A stretch of DNA of 64,000 nucleotides. It comes from Podocnemis expansa (taxonomy: Eukaryota; Chordata; Testudines; Podocnemididae). This document shows, piece after piece, positions 22,935 to 33,675 of this stretch (position 1 is the first letter of the stretch; each line of letters starts with the position of its first letter). The stretch lies in NCBI GenBank assembly GCA_007922195.1, contig ML681995.1, positions 19,336,764 through 19,400,763 on the forward strand, read 5' to 3'. The notes below the pieces were generated by a model. The model searched no databases. It saw only the letters and a list, made by a program, of their open reading frames with translations, and was not told where the DNA came from. A program made the position numbers and the translations under genes.

Positions 22935-22997
22935 GAACTATACAATGTAGTTGCAGCTATGTCAGTCCCAGGATATTAGAGAGCCAAGGTGAGTGAG
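22935..22997 (-). mobile_element. Second Penelope-type tail, part 1
   Basis: The minus strand reads as a tail with 'ctctctaatatcctgggact' followed by 'gacatagctgcaactac', a different 3' end from the neighbouring Penelope copy. It appears to continue beyond the inserted element, near 23670-23735 and, in inverted sense, after 24295. Confidence 0.55.
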
Positions 22998-23670
22998 TTC
23001 CAAAGGGGCAGCTGTGTTAGTCTAGTTCTGCAAAAAAAAAAAGCAAGGAATACTGTGGCACTTAAAAGCTAACAGATTTACTTCTTGCATGAGCTTTCAT
23101 GGGAGAAAATCCCACTTCGTCAGACGCTTTGAAGATGTGGGAATTTACAGAATGGGATGAAAATAAATGAAAGGGAATATAAGACATGGGGTCAGGTCAT
23201 ACAGTAATAACAAATCAGAGCAGTTGTTAAGATTCAAACACTGGAAAACAGCAAATAGAGAAGGGTGAAGTCAAATTACCTGTTGTAATGGGAAAAGAAG
23301 CCATAGTCACAATTTAATCCTGCTTTCACACAATCTAATCTGCATAGCAATTCTAATTCAGCTCTTTCTCTTTGAAGTCTTGATGTCCCATTGACTGTCT
23401 TGAGCACAGTCATTAACAAATTGTCCATAGAGTGATTAGCAAGATGGAAGTGCTCAGCAACTGGTTTTTTCATGTTGTGATTTCCGAGGTCAGTTTTGTG
23501 CCCATTTATTCTTTTGTGCAAGGATTGTCCTGTTTGTCCAATGTATAAGGTGTGGGGGAATTTCTGGCACACGATGGCATAAATCACACTGGTGGATGAG
23601 CATGTGAATGAGCCCTTCATGGAGGACCTGGCTTGGTTAGGTCCTATGATGGTGTCTTTTTGCAGGCATG
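22998..23670 (-). mobile_element. Penelope-like retroelement 3' end
   Basis: The copy lies on the minus strand and consists of the C-terminal endonuclease coding part (see 23276-23704), a UTR of about 200 bp and the conserved tail with 'tttctcccatgaaagctcat' (23113-23094). It ends in an A-run at about 23030-23042 and a short block reading 'ctaacacagctgcccctttg'. The 5' part (reverse transcriptase) is missing. The boundary with the second Penelope-type tail near 23670 is approximate. Confidence 0.8.
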
Positions 23671-23704
23671 TGGATAATTTTGTTTTTATTGGACCAACTT
23701 CCAT
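23276..23704 (-). pseudogene. Penelope C-terminal GIY-YIG endonuclease fragment
   Basis: Penelope-like elements carry a reverse transcriptase followed by a GIY-YIG nuclease that nicks target DNA. This 142-codon open frame reads 'SVIYAIVCQKFPHTLYIGQT', 'GQSLHKRINGHKTDLG' and 'KKPVAEHFHLANHSMDN', which match the GIY-like, YIG, Arg and Glu landmarks of that nuclease. It ends at the natural stop after 'CDYGFFSHYNR'. The first roughly ten residues come from adjoining repeat DNA, so the annotated Met is accidental. The RT domain is absent, so the frame is a 5'-truncated remnant, although the nuclease part itself is uninterrupted. Confidence 0.88.
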
Positions 23705-23735
23705 TGGTAAGAGAGATGAGCTTTTAAGACACAGA

Positions 23736-24295
23736 GGCTGTGTTCACACAGCCTCCTTATTTCGAAACAACAGAGGTTGTTTTGAAATAAGGTTTCAGCT
23801 GTTCACACGACGCATGGTTGTTTCGAAACAAGTAAAACCTAGTCCGTGCGCGAAACAACGTTGTTTCACCACGGATGTTTCGAAACAACGCCGTGCGAAC
23901 GTGGTTCAAGGAGTGCCCCCTCAGCACCCTGGCTAGGGGACACCCCTCAGCACCCTGGCTAGGGTGCTGAGGGGTGTCCCCAGCCAGCACCTGCACAGCG
24001 GGGCTGCAGGCACCAGCGGGGTTAAGCGCTGCCCGGCGCTGCTCCCCCCCGGTGCCTGCAGGCCCTCTGGAGCAGTGCTGGGCAGCGCTGAGCCCCGCCG
24101 GTGCCTGCAGCCCCCTGCGGAAGTGAAATAGCAAGTTCACAGTATGAACCTGTTATTTCGTTTCCCACCTTTTCCCTTATTTCGAATTAACATTTTGTTA
24201 ATTCGAAATAAGTTGTTTCGAAATAAGCGTTATTTCGATATACGGTTGTTGTGAAACAACCATATCAAAATAACCGGCTGTGTGAGAACACAGCC
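23736..24295. mobile_element. Harbinger-like MITE with 'ttatttcgaaataa' arms
   Basis: The element starts ggctgtgttcacac and ends gtgtgagaacacagcc, an inverted pair, and is flanked by the 3-bp duplication aga (23733-23735, 24296-24298). The arms carry 'ttatttcgaaacaac' palindromes. The GC-rich core contains an inverted repeat of 'caccctggctagg' (about 23922-23966). There is no coding capacity. It sits inside the second Penelope-type tail. Confidence 0.85.
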
Positions 24296-24375
24296 AGAGA
24301 GCCCAGACCTGAAGACAAGCTCTCTCTCTCACCAACTGACAATGGTCCAATAAAAGACATCACCATCCACTTTTC
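24296..24375 (+). mobile_element. Second Penelope-type tail, inverted part
   Basis: The stretch 'caagctctctctctcaccaa' and 'tggtccaataaaagaca' is complementary to 23678-23722 on the other side of the MITE ('tattggaccaacttccattg'). The two form a palindromic pair split by the MITE. Confidence 0.55.
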
Positions 24376-25086
24376 CTTCAAACAATCTAACAATCATACA
24401 TGCTTTGAGCAATCATACTAAAATGTAGCACAACAAGTAACTGGTAACAGACTGGCCCCTCTAAATTAGCTGGGTATTCATGTTTGCTTAGTACCTTGGC
24501 TTAAGGCAGGTTGTTGTGTTACAGTTTTTACTCTATTGTTCGGTGAATCCTTAAGATCTATTATATTTTACCCATTTCCATAGCAACATCTGCAAGTGAG
24601 ATGGAACTCATCAACCTCATTCTTTATTGCGGCTGAATTCAAGCAAAAATTTTTGTTGAAGCACAGCTGCAGAGGGGATCTGGTCTCCAACCTATATCTT
24701 TATACAGTCTACATGATAGGATCAATGAAGGTGAGGTGACTTTCTGTTCCCAACCATTAAATTAACTTTGTCAGCCTGATTGAAATAGCAAAAGTTTTAC
24801 AATCTGGTCTTTAAAATAAAAGCAGTTTCATCCTAATTTTCCCTCTTGTATTGTTGATCAACATACTGCAAATGCAATACTAGGGGTTTGTGCAAATTCC
24901 AATTCAAATGTAAATCTGTTCCACCCATAAGCCCCAATCTTGCAAAAACTGACTCCCATGAGTGGATTTAAAACACAAGAATAATCTCATTGAACTCAAT
25001 GTGCAGTTCTGAATAATATTTCCCTTCCTGCCTTGGTGGAGCTGGGCCAAGATCATCAAGGACCTGATTAACAGCCCCTCAGAGTC
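24376..25086. other. Unassigned sequence
   Basis: No recognisable gene or repeat end. Confidence 0.4.
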
Positions 25087-25439
25087 AATGGGTATGTCTA
25101 CACTGTGTGTTTAAGTCGACTTAAGGGCCCTTAAGTCGATTTAAACAAAGCCCTGTCTACACTGCAGGGCAATAAAGTCAACTTTAGCATCAGGTAAAGT
25201 CGACTTCATTACTTACACTTATAAAGTCGACTTTACAGTTAAGTCGAGTTTATTTAGTTGACTTAAGGCAATGTGGAGAGGAAGTTGCCTTAAGTCGACT
25301 TAATTGGCCTCCCAACCACAGAAAACGTGAGGATGGAGGCTGGCTAGAAGGCACAACACAGCTGGGAGCGTTCCCAGATGTGTGGACCACAGCCAAACTC
25401 TCCATGTTCCCTGACTGATCTGCCCCATTCTGAGCTGGA

Positions 25440-25815
25440 GTGGGCATCAAAGCCCAACCCGGCATTTCCCCCATTCTCAGCCTGCTCTGCATGTCTCCCT
25501 TGTTCTTTGCCCGCTCTGCATGTCTCCCCCATTCTCACCCCGACCCTGCCTGTTTCACTCCTTCTCTGCCCAAACCCATATGTCTCCCTCTTCTCTGCCT
25601 AAACCTATGTGTCTCCCCTCCTTGCTCTTCTCAGCCCAGTCCTCGGTGTCTCCCCCTTCTCTGCCCAAACTTGTGGGTCTCCCCCCTTGCCCTTCTCAGC
25701 CCAATCCTTGGTGTCTCCCCCTTCTCTGCCCAAACCCATCTCCCCCTTGCCCTTTTCAGCCTGACCCTGCCTGTCTCTCCCTATCTCCAAATAACCCTGT
25801 GTGTCTCCCCTTCTC
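25440..25815. repeat. Minisatellite of the composite element (copy B)
   Basis: Units of roughly 27-40 bp run on the theme 'tgtctcccccttctctgccc' then 'aaacc', the complement of the copy A array. The array is about half the length of that in copy A. Confidence 0.85.
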
Positions 25816-25830
25816 AAAGGACCCCCTGAT

Positions 25831-26213
25831 ATTGTTGTAAAACAAATAAGGAGCCCAGAGGCACTGTTGAAGACTAACAAATTTATTTATTGGATGAGCT
25901 TTCATGGGAGAAAATCCCACTTCATCAGACAGTTTGAAGGGGGGGTGGGATTTACAGAATGATAGGAAATAAATGAAGGGGAGTGTAAGACATAGGATCA
26001 GGTCACACTCTAACAGCAAATCAAAGCAGTTGTTCAGATTCAAACACTGGGAAATAGCACATGGAAAGAAAGAAAGTAAGTTATTTCTTTTAGATTAGAT
26101 TGTGTGAAAGCAGGATTAAATCCTGACTATGGATTTTTTCCCCCATTATAACCGGTGATTTAACTTCACCTTCCTCTATGTACTGTTTCCTGGTTTTTAA
26201 GTCTTAACCACTG
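25831..26213 (-). mobile_element. Captured Penelope-like fragment with internal inversion (copy B)
   Basis: From 25831 to about 26085 the minus strand reads as Penelope 3' UTR and tail. From about 26090 to 26213 the plus strand reads as the end of the Penelope reading frame ('gtgtgaaagcaggattaaat') plus the start of its UTR. The switch point at 26085-26095 and the outer junction 'aggaccccctgatattgttg' match copy A. Confidence 0.8.
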
Positions 26214-26485
26214 CTGCACCCTGCCCCTGCGCTGGCAGTTGCCCTGCAGCACCTGGCCCAGAGCCAGAGGAGTCAGGGCAACACAGGGAAGGTGTGGAGT
26301 GCTGCGCTGGCACATCACTGGGCTACATCAGGCTCCCTGGCCTCCATGGGCTTCCTGGCTATGTCTACACTGTACTACTGGACCCTAAAGTCGACTTTAT
26401 TGCCCTGCAGTATAGACAGGGCTCTGTTTAAGTCAATGTAAGGGCCCTTAAGTCAACTTAAACACATAGTGTAGACGTACCCAGT

Positions 26486-28198
26486 GTGTAAAACCCTATC
26501 ACAGAGCAGGATCTCATGGCAGTATGTGCAGTACAAGATAATGGCCCTTGCCGCAGAGAGCTTATAAGCAAGTATGCTGCACAACAGTGTAGGCAAGGGA
26601 AAATTTTACACAAAAGTAGTTGGCAAAACCCCAGATTTTAATTTTCATGAATCATTATGTGTAGTTTATGTGGCACAACAGGACCTTAGTGAGAGACTTC
26701 AATGCAATAAGCTGCCTGGAATGCAATCTAGGAGGACAGGGAAAAGTTGAACTGTTTCTACTGAGGTTTGGTTGCAGTGGTTCTGAGAATTTGAAAAGGG
26801 ATTTTGACTAAGCCTTGGTTTAGGGAGTGAAAAGGTAAAACTGATTCAGCCAGATGTTAAAGTAAGATCAGTTGATTCCACCCCACTCTTATACTCCCTG
26901 AGCCACCCAAGCGCTGTCATGCCCTGGTGCCTTATGGAGATATGGCAGCCTGGTCCCATCCCATAAAAGTGGCAGCCTGAGCTCATTTGCTTATTGCCTT
27001 CCAGGGACTTCCAGCTTAAACCTACCCCCTTGACAAGTGAGAAAATGTCTTTCTAAGTGCCAGTCCCACAAACTCATAATGGAATCAAAGAATGTGGCCT
27101 GGATGCTTTCCTTCTCATACATCAACACCAGGATTAAAGACGCTTTGCTGGCTAAATGAGGCCATTGGCTGTACCTTTGCAATCTCCTGATAGTCCACAG
27201 GTCTGCAGAGGTGATGGTGGTGGGGATAATTCTGTTGGGGACAGACAAGAAGGGAGTGTAGCCATGAGCATTTCAGTACAGGATACTAGAGAGACACTAC
27301 TCAAAGAAGAGCCGTGTTTGGCTCGAGGGCTTGTCTCTCTCACAGGAGTTTGCCAAATAAGAGATATTACCTCTCCAATACAAGAAGGGACACATTCTGT
27401 TTGATGCTATCCTCTGTGGGGGCTTTGCAGTCCTAAAGGGAGTACATAACTATACTGGATGCTACAGATGTGACTGAATACATAAAGGAAGCAGATTCCT
27501 GGTTAAGAAGGTGCAATTCCAATAATGTCACATGCAGTGCAGAAGCCCACTGTGATCAGTGCCCACTCTGCCAGTGAGCTTACCTGGCACACACACTCAA
27601 CCAGCTTATCTCTTGGCCACTCCTGCAACAGTTGAGTCAATGGTGCCTTTTTTGAGCTGACCTGTTGGGCTGCAGCCCCACCCTGCCTGGAGGGGAGGCT
27701 GTTAGCACCTGGCACCACTGAAAATGCCCCACTTCAGGCAGACTGATACAAAAAGCCCTATGCCTTGGCTTTATGTTAATAGATGCACCAGCACAGCGTA
27801 GGGCTGAGAGGTATCACCACAGTAAAATAGGAAAAAGTGTCTTGCAAGACAATGGTATTTTTCCAGCCACACCGATCCTACACATGTTGGTGCTTGTCTG
27901 ATTCTGTTAGTGAGAGTGCAGATCACGAGACCTTGCAGGACAAAACTCTCACTTCTCCAGCACTATCAAAACCAGTGAGAAGGAGAAACCTGTGTCCAAA
28001 TGTACTTCCTTATTCACACTGTGCTTCTCTAGTCTTGCAAGCAACCAAGCATCAAACCGTGGCACAAGTCTAGTTCAAAGATGTATATTTGTGAGAATGT
28101 TGTCTTTTTAAGGTCTCACCCCTCTGATTTTACCTAGCTCTGTGAAAACACAGGCAGTGCCTTCTGCACAGCCAGAGCCAGCTAGGGAGTTACTCCTC
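26486..28198. other. Unassigned sequence
   Basis: No recognisable gene or repeat. Minus-strand open frames at 26991-27248, 27152-27343 and 27503-27718 lie close together but carry no motif I can name, and plus-strand frames overlap them. Confidence 0.4.
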
Positions 28199-28201
28199 AG
28201 T

Positions 28202-28620
28202 CGGTATGTCTACACTATAGAAGCAAAGTCGACTTTATTAACTTGACTTAATAAAGTCTACTTAAAGTCGACTTTAAGTAGACCTTGTTAAGTCGACTTA
28301 GTAAGGCTACACTACATTAAGTCGACTTTATAAAGTCAACTTTAAATCTGTGCCCTGGCTTAATTCGGCTTTATAAAGTTGACTTAGTGGCCCCACTGCA
28401 CTAAGTCGACTTTATTAAGTCGACTTAGTAACTCCACATTGCCTTAAGTCGACTTAATAAAATCGACTTAACAGTAAAGTCGACTTTATAAGTGGACCTT
28501 ATAAAGTCAACTTTACTGGCCCCTAAAATCGCCTTTATTGCCCTGCAGTGTAGACAGGGCTCTGTTTAAGTTGACTTAAGGGCCCTTAAGTCGACTTAAA
28601 CACATAGTGTAGACATACCC
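28202..28620. mobile_element. Palindrome-rich MITE of the 'gtatgtctacact' family
   Basis: The 419-bp element begins cggtatgtctacacta and ends tagtgtagacataccc, flanked by the 3-bp duplication agt (28199-28201, 28621-28623). Almost the whole interior is built from the palindromes 'ttaagtcgacttaa', 'aaagtcgacttt' and variants. It has the same terminal family as the composite elements at 9466 and 25090 but lacks their cargo, so it may represent the ancestral short form. Confidence 0.85.
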
Positions 28621-28974
28621 AGTGAGTGCTACAGTATTCCCAGCCCCCCATAGACTGTGATTTGGTACAAATATCATGAGATCTTAATAGTAAAATAATA
28701 ATAATATATTCTGAGTTCTCATCATTTGCCTTGTGTAGTTTGAGGAGTAAAGAGCCATCTTTGCAAGACTCTCTGCAACAGCAAAGGCTCCTTATTTTTT
28801 AATTTTGAATAAAAGTTGAAATTCTGAGAGACTCAAAGAGCTGCAGCTTAAAGAAGAAAACAGAAAATATTGTGACACTCACATTAAAACTGTGACACTT
28901 GCCAACACTGTGTTGCATTGCGACACAGTGTTTTGTAACCACAGCCAGACTGGGCGTTGGGCAAACACAACGCA

Positions 28975-29345
28975 GCGTCCCTTCTCCAAAGAGCTTACAG
29001 TCTCGACAGACAGGAAAGACAAAAGTTGACATAAAGGAAGTACTCTTACCCCCATTATACAGAGAGGGAGCTGAGGGAAGGTGAGAGGATGGCTGCATCT
29101 ACACAGTGCTTGACAGCTGAGGTGCCAGATGCAGGCTCATGCTAAAAGTAGTTGTGTGGGCTTGAGCTGGAGGCCAAGCCAGAGGCCATCAACCTGAGCT
29201 GTGAAACAGTCTACTCGCGGATGCCACACTCTGCGTAGGAACCTGTAGTGATTTGCCCAAGGTCACAGAGAAAGTCTATATCAGAACTGTTAGGAGACAC
29301 CAGAGCCACTGAGTCCCATACTTAGGGCCTTATCTGCAAGACCAT
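28975..29345 (+). mobile_element. MIR-like SINE, apparently interrupted
   Basis: The left part has 'ccaaagagcttacagtctcg' and 'cccccattatacagagaggg', the usual MIR-like core. The expected next phrase, 'gatttgcccaaggtcacaga', appears only at 29251-29270, after about 150 bp of foreign sequence (about 29085-29240). No target duplication was identified for the intervening block. Confidence 0.6.
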
Positions 29346-29800
29346 CCACTTTCTCCAAAGTTCTTACTGCTGCCCATACTTGGAACTGCTACATGCCAGT
29401 TCCCTACTGCCACAACCAAGAGGCTGAGCTAGAAGCAAAATGTATCCAAACCGCCTAGTTTTAGGGGACTTGGGATATCTCCTTGATACTACTTGATTTA
29501 GTTCCTTTTTACTGTGGCAGAAAGTCATTCCTTTCTCCATGGCTTTGGGAAGAAAAATGTTCCAGTGGATAGTTTTTCATTTTGAAATACAGTATGTTTA
29601 ACCAAGGCTTTAAGTGCCAGAATGAAATATAGATTAAATACATACTGCTATACATATTTTACATTCGTGCCTTTGTCTCTCACCTTCCCCTGTTGGTGGC
29701 AGAATTTTCTGTTACTGACGCCGGGCTGCGTCAAAGACAGTTTGGCCCTTTGTTCTGCAGATGCTGACAGTTCAGTTGTTCCAGTGGAAAGTACGTACTG
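29346..29800. other. Unassigned sequence
   Basis: No recognisable gene or repeat end. The 71-codon open frame at 29622-29837 carries no identifiable motif. Confidence 0.35.
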
Positions 29801-29839
29801 TGGGAGGTACAGGCCTCACGGAAAAACCATCAGATAGCT

Positions 29840-29990
29840 TATGCTAATCACTTGGAGGGCTTTGAAATCGCAAGCAAAAGTTAAGGGTTTGATGCAGGAA
29901 TCACTGATGGGCCTCTGATAGGCAGCAGGTCAAATGAGATGGTCATAATGGTCTCTGCTGGCTTTAAAATCTTCAAGTCTATGGAAATCA
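29840..29990 (+). mobile_element. CR1 LINE 3' end fragment
   Basis: The plus strand ends in 'gagatggtcataatggtctc' followed by a diverged 'aatcttcaagtctatgg', the usual CR1 3' terminus in this genome. No coding part is retained. Confidence 0.65.
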
Positions 29991-31562
29991 GCACCAAGAC
30001 ATGGAATTTGGTCCTGTTTTCAATGGGGGAACAGTGCATGGAGCAGCCCTCTGGAGCAAGAGCTTTCAGGGGCCACTTTGCTGAGAAAACAGGTGGCTAG
30101 ATTCTGACCCAGCTGCAGTTTTCCCACAGTTGGCAGCTGCACTGCTCAGAACTGAGAAGGAAATAATGAAGCCTGTAGCTTTCATTGCATGACAATGAAA
30201 CGACTCTAATGAATGAGTCATTGTAGCTAAATCTGAGTATGACTAGAAAATGCACTGGTGTCTGGCTTGTTCTAGATGGGAGACTGTGTTTAGAGACGGG
30301 TATAGGTATGCCGGTACCCAGTAGTAGCAAAGACTCCAGAGGAGCACCTACATAGCAGACCATCTTGGTGACTGGAGTACAGATACCCTGGATAAAGGGC
30401 AATGCTATGGATGAGGTGATTTCTGCAAGGCATTTCCATCTTCACAGTAGCATCATCTCCATCTTGCCTAGGTTCAGCTTTCGCCAGTTATTCTTTACTA
30501 GATGCTGAGGGTCCCCAGGCACTAGATGAGTGGAGATATGATGCCTTTTGTGATTTATCCAAAGGATATGTAGAGCTGCATGTGGCTGACTTTCTACCTC
30601 TTGCTGTCACACAGCTGCCCTCACTAGTTCCATAGACTTACTGAAAAGAGCAGATAAAAAGGAGTTAGCCCTGAAAACCTTGAGAGATTAGGGGCCTCCT
30701 CATGAGATGAGTGATGATGCACATTAGATGCAGGTCAGCAATGGAGCAGCTTCTTGGAAACTGCAAAGTCTGAGGGGTGTATTTTCAGGGAATGTTAAGC
30801 GCTATGGATATGGCTTTTTACAGCAGTCCTTTACATTGCTGTATGCTTGTGCTCTTAGCAAGTTCACATGACCATGATAACTTAAAGAATGTCTCTCCAG
30901 GGATGGCAATATTGAGTAAGGAAATGTGAAATGGATAGTTTCATACTGATAGGTAGACTATCCTATCACAATGGATCTAGGGCTTTTAGGTGTTACTGTA
31001 ATACAAAATTTAATTAATAATATTATTCTCACAGTATAGAGCACCATAACTTCACATTGCAATGAACAATAAACACAACAAATGGGAGTCATTGGTTAGC
31101 AATTTTCCTACATGTTTTGCAGTTTTCACACAGCCTCGAGAAGTGCACCATACTGTATTCCCATCCAGTCAATCACATCACTGAATTGCACTCGCCTTGG
31201 GCAACTCCTTCCCCTGGCACCAATCCCTGCAAAATGTGCTTCAGCGATCTTCTTCTGGTCCTGCGTCCTGAAAACTCAGCTTTCATTCATCTGATTGGCT
31301 TGATGATGCCAGGTATCACTCTGATTATGGTGGAAATTTGGACAATTACCCATTCATTAGTTGTATCTTAGGTACGGCTAACAGGCTGCAATTGCTACCC
31401 ATAGCAGATCGTCTCTTAATGTCCTGTTTCCTTAATGTCCGTATAGCAAGCTGCTGAAGACAAATGATTGCAGCAAGTTCATTTTGTAATTAATAGTAAA
31501 ACTGTACAAAGAATGAGGTCTGGCTTAAGGATCAGTGACACACTATACAGTGTTTTACACAG
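29991..31562. other. Unassigned sequence
   Basis: No recognisable gene or repeat end; short open frames on both strands lack motifs. Confidence 0.4.
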
Positions 31563-32126
31563 CTAGTGAACTCTCACTCTTTCATTTAGCACTGTGGTGG
31601 ATGGGGCTGGCAAACAGAGAAGATGGGGATACCAGTCATTGTAAATGTGTTTTACCAGAAGTGTCTTGGCTAAGCAGTCTTTTGTGTTTGCAAACTTGTA
31701 TTTATCACTTCCACTAAGGGTTTTATTTTCTAATACCAGGTCCTGGAACAAAAACATTCCTGGGATCTTTGCAACTCCTTGCCACAAAAGAATCAAACTG
31801 AACCCAACCCTGATGATGTTCTGACCATACTCCCTTTTCCATAAAGCCTCCTGCCAGAATCCATAGTCTCTTTTATGCATTGTGTGCAGCGTTTTTAACA
31901 TGCCCATCAGACCAAGATCAAGACCCCCAACCTCAGAAAGTATACAAGCTGTTAAAATGTCAGCCTCTTTTTTCCTGCTTAGTGAGGTCAGGCTCTCCCA
32001 ATCAGAAGCATTAACTGTTTGAAATGTCTTTGAAAAGCACCATTTCCCCAGACACAGACCAAAACTGTCCAGACATAAGAATTCAAAGGCCCTTTTTGCT
32101 GTGAAAAACATGTTCTGGGTAAACAT
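31563..32126 (-). CDS. 187-codon open frame of unknown nature
   Basis: This is the longest uninterrupted open frame in ordinary, non-GC-rich sequence of the window. The predicted protein has no signal peptide, repeat, zinc-binding pattern or catalytic motif that I recognise. Some hydrophobic stretches occur ('IIRVGFSLILLW'), but none looks like a clear membrane segment. No TATA box, splice context or polyadenylation signal at a suitable place supports expression. A frame this long is expected roughly once by chance in 64 kb over six frames, so it may be accidental. It could also be part of an old retroelement I cannot identify. Low confidence as a gene. Confidence 0.15.
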   Translation of the reverse strand: MFTQNMFFTAKRAFEFLCLDSFGLCLGKWCFSKTFQTVNASDWESLTSLSRKKEADILTACILSEVGGLDLGLMGMLKTLHTMHKRDYGFWQEALWKREYGQNIIRVGFSLILLWQGVAKIPGMFLFQDLVLENKTLSGSDKYKFANTKDCLAKTLLVKHIYNDWYPHLLCLPAPSTTVLNERVRVH

Positions 32127-32129
32127 TCA

Positions 32130-33268
32130 ATACATAAGAGACTCCAGACTAACTAACTCTGCACTACTGAGCAGCCTGAATGCTATGTCTTTTGTTTACT
32201 AAAATCAAAATAAAGAATGACATGCACATTTCTTTTTTATTTCCTGTCACAGTAATTTGTGTATGTGAAATGCCTAGTAAAAGAAGTGATAAACACTACA
32301 GTGCTTAACCAAGAACGTCTTTGTAAATTAACAGATGTCCTTCAAAAACAAAGAAAACGGGTTCACCCCTGGACTAACTCTAGGGATAAATTCAGGTCAA
32401 CGCCTCTATAATCCTGTCTAGGCCAGGAAACAGAGACCAGCCATTGCACGGCATGTAGACCTGACCTTCCAAAAGGGTAGGGAAGCCTCATGGTCAGAGT
32501 TGGCAGCAGGCCTTTGTCCAAGACTGGGTGGCCTGGTAGCCAGAGTCAGAGATGGTCCTTAGGTGCAGGGCCAGGCAGCCTGATGGCCAGTGAAAAGGGT
32601 AGGGGCCGTTATCAGAGGGGTATGGTCAGGGTAGGGGAACCTGGTCCCTCTCTGCTTTACCAGCCCCCAGTACAGGGCTTTCTCAGTGACTAGAGGTTCA
32701 CTGAAACAACCGCTCTTCAAAGGCCATTCAATAGCCTTCTTCCAGGCCACTTCTTGCCCCAGTTCCTGAATCCTCTTTGCAGGCAGCTCCCAGGTCCCCA
32801 AATCCAGAAGCAGTGTAGCACCCGGTTTCCATAAAGTGTCCATGGGACCTCCTGGTTCTCTGGCTGGAGCCTCCACCATGCATCCTTCTTGCTCTGCATT
32901 GTACCCTGAGCAAGGTGAGCTTCTCCCTCTTTCACTGCAGCAGCAATTGGAGCATGCCCAATGGAGTGGGGAGCCATGAATGTTGCCAGGAATATGGACT
33001 TAATCCCTTCATCTCTAGTGTGGAGCCGTACATCCCATCACACAACTATACCCTCTCTAGAGCCTTTTGCCCTAGACTCAAGTTGAATTCTGTTCTCTGC
33101 TGGTGTCAATAGGATCAAATGAATTCAACACTTAATTAACAAAACAGGTGAAAGGGTCAAACATATCTGGAAACATTTTGCCTCCAACAGGATCAGTTCT
33201 TCAGGATGCTTACCTATTTGGACAGAAACATCGCTCTTTTAAATATAACCCTTCTGACAGTTGGAATT
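32130..33268. other. Unassigned sequence
   Basis: No recognisable gene or repeat end. The purine- and G-rich stretch at 32470-32650 produces overlapping open frames on both strands without motifs. Confidence 0.4.
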
Positions 33269-33301
33269 GGCAGCAACGATGGCCAGGTTCAATATCTAGG
33301 G

Positions 33302-33675
33302 CAGAGGTGGGCAAACTATGGCCCACAGGCTGAATCTGGCCCATGAGTGCCTGTTCTCCAGCCCATGAGCTGCTGCTTCTCTCCCCCACACCCTCGGCTC
33401 CAGCGGGGGCTCCCACTGGGGCCAGAGCAATGCTGTCACTTCACCCCTTTCCAAGTGCAGCTGGAGCTGGAAGGGAGAAGAAGCAGTGGCTGCACTCTGG
33501 CCCCAGCTTGAGCTGCTGCTGACAGAGAGGAGTAGGGAAAGAGGCAACAGCAGCTCACACCGGGGCCAGAGTGCAGCCACTGCTTCTTCTGCCCCTACCC
33601 CTCACTGCCTATGGCCCACTTTGAGCGGCCATAGATGGCACGTGGCCCTCCAGCTCAAAATCTTGCCCACCCCTG
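33302..33675. mobile_element. hAT non-autonomous element in R2
   Basis: The element begins cagaggtgggcaaactatgg and ends cttgcccacccctg. The flanking 8-mers atctaggg (33294-33301) and atctaagg (33676-33683) agree at seven of eight positions. The core (about 33350-33600) is GC-rich and partly inverted-repeat ('ggccagag' and 'ctctggcc'). There is no coding capacity. Confidence 0.9.

Larger units (their letters stand above)
25090..26482. mobile_element. Composite inverted-repeat transposon, copy B (inverted relative to A)
   Basis: The element begins gggtatgtctacactgtg and ends tagtgtagacgtaccc. The flanking trinucleotides aat and agt differ at one position. Running in the reverse direction relative to copy A, it has a minisatellite (about 25440-25815), the Penelope fragment with its inversion (25831-26213) and the unique block with 'ctgcccctgcgctggcag' (26220-26345). 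The right end near 26359 contains a second ggctatgtctacactgt start, so a short MITE may be nested there or the end duplicated. Confidence 0.8.
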
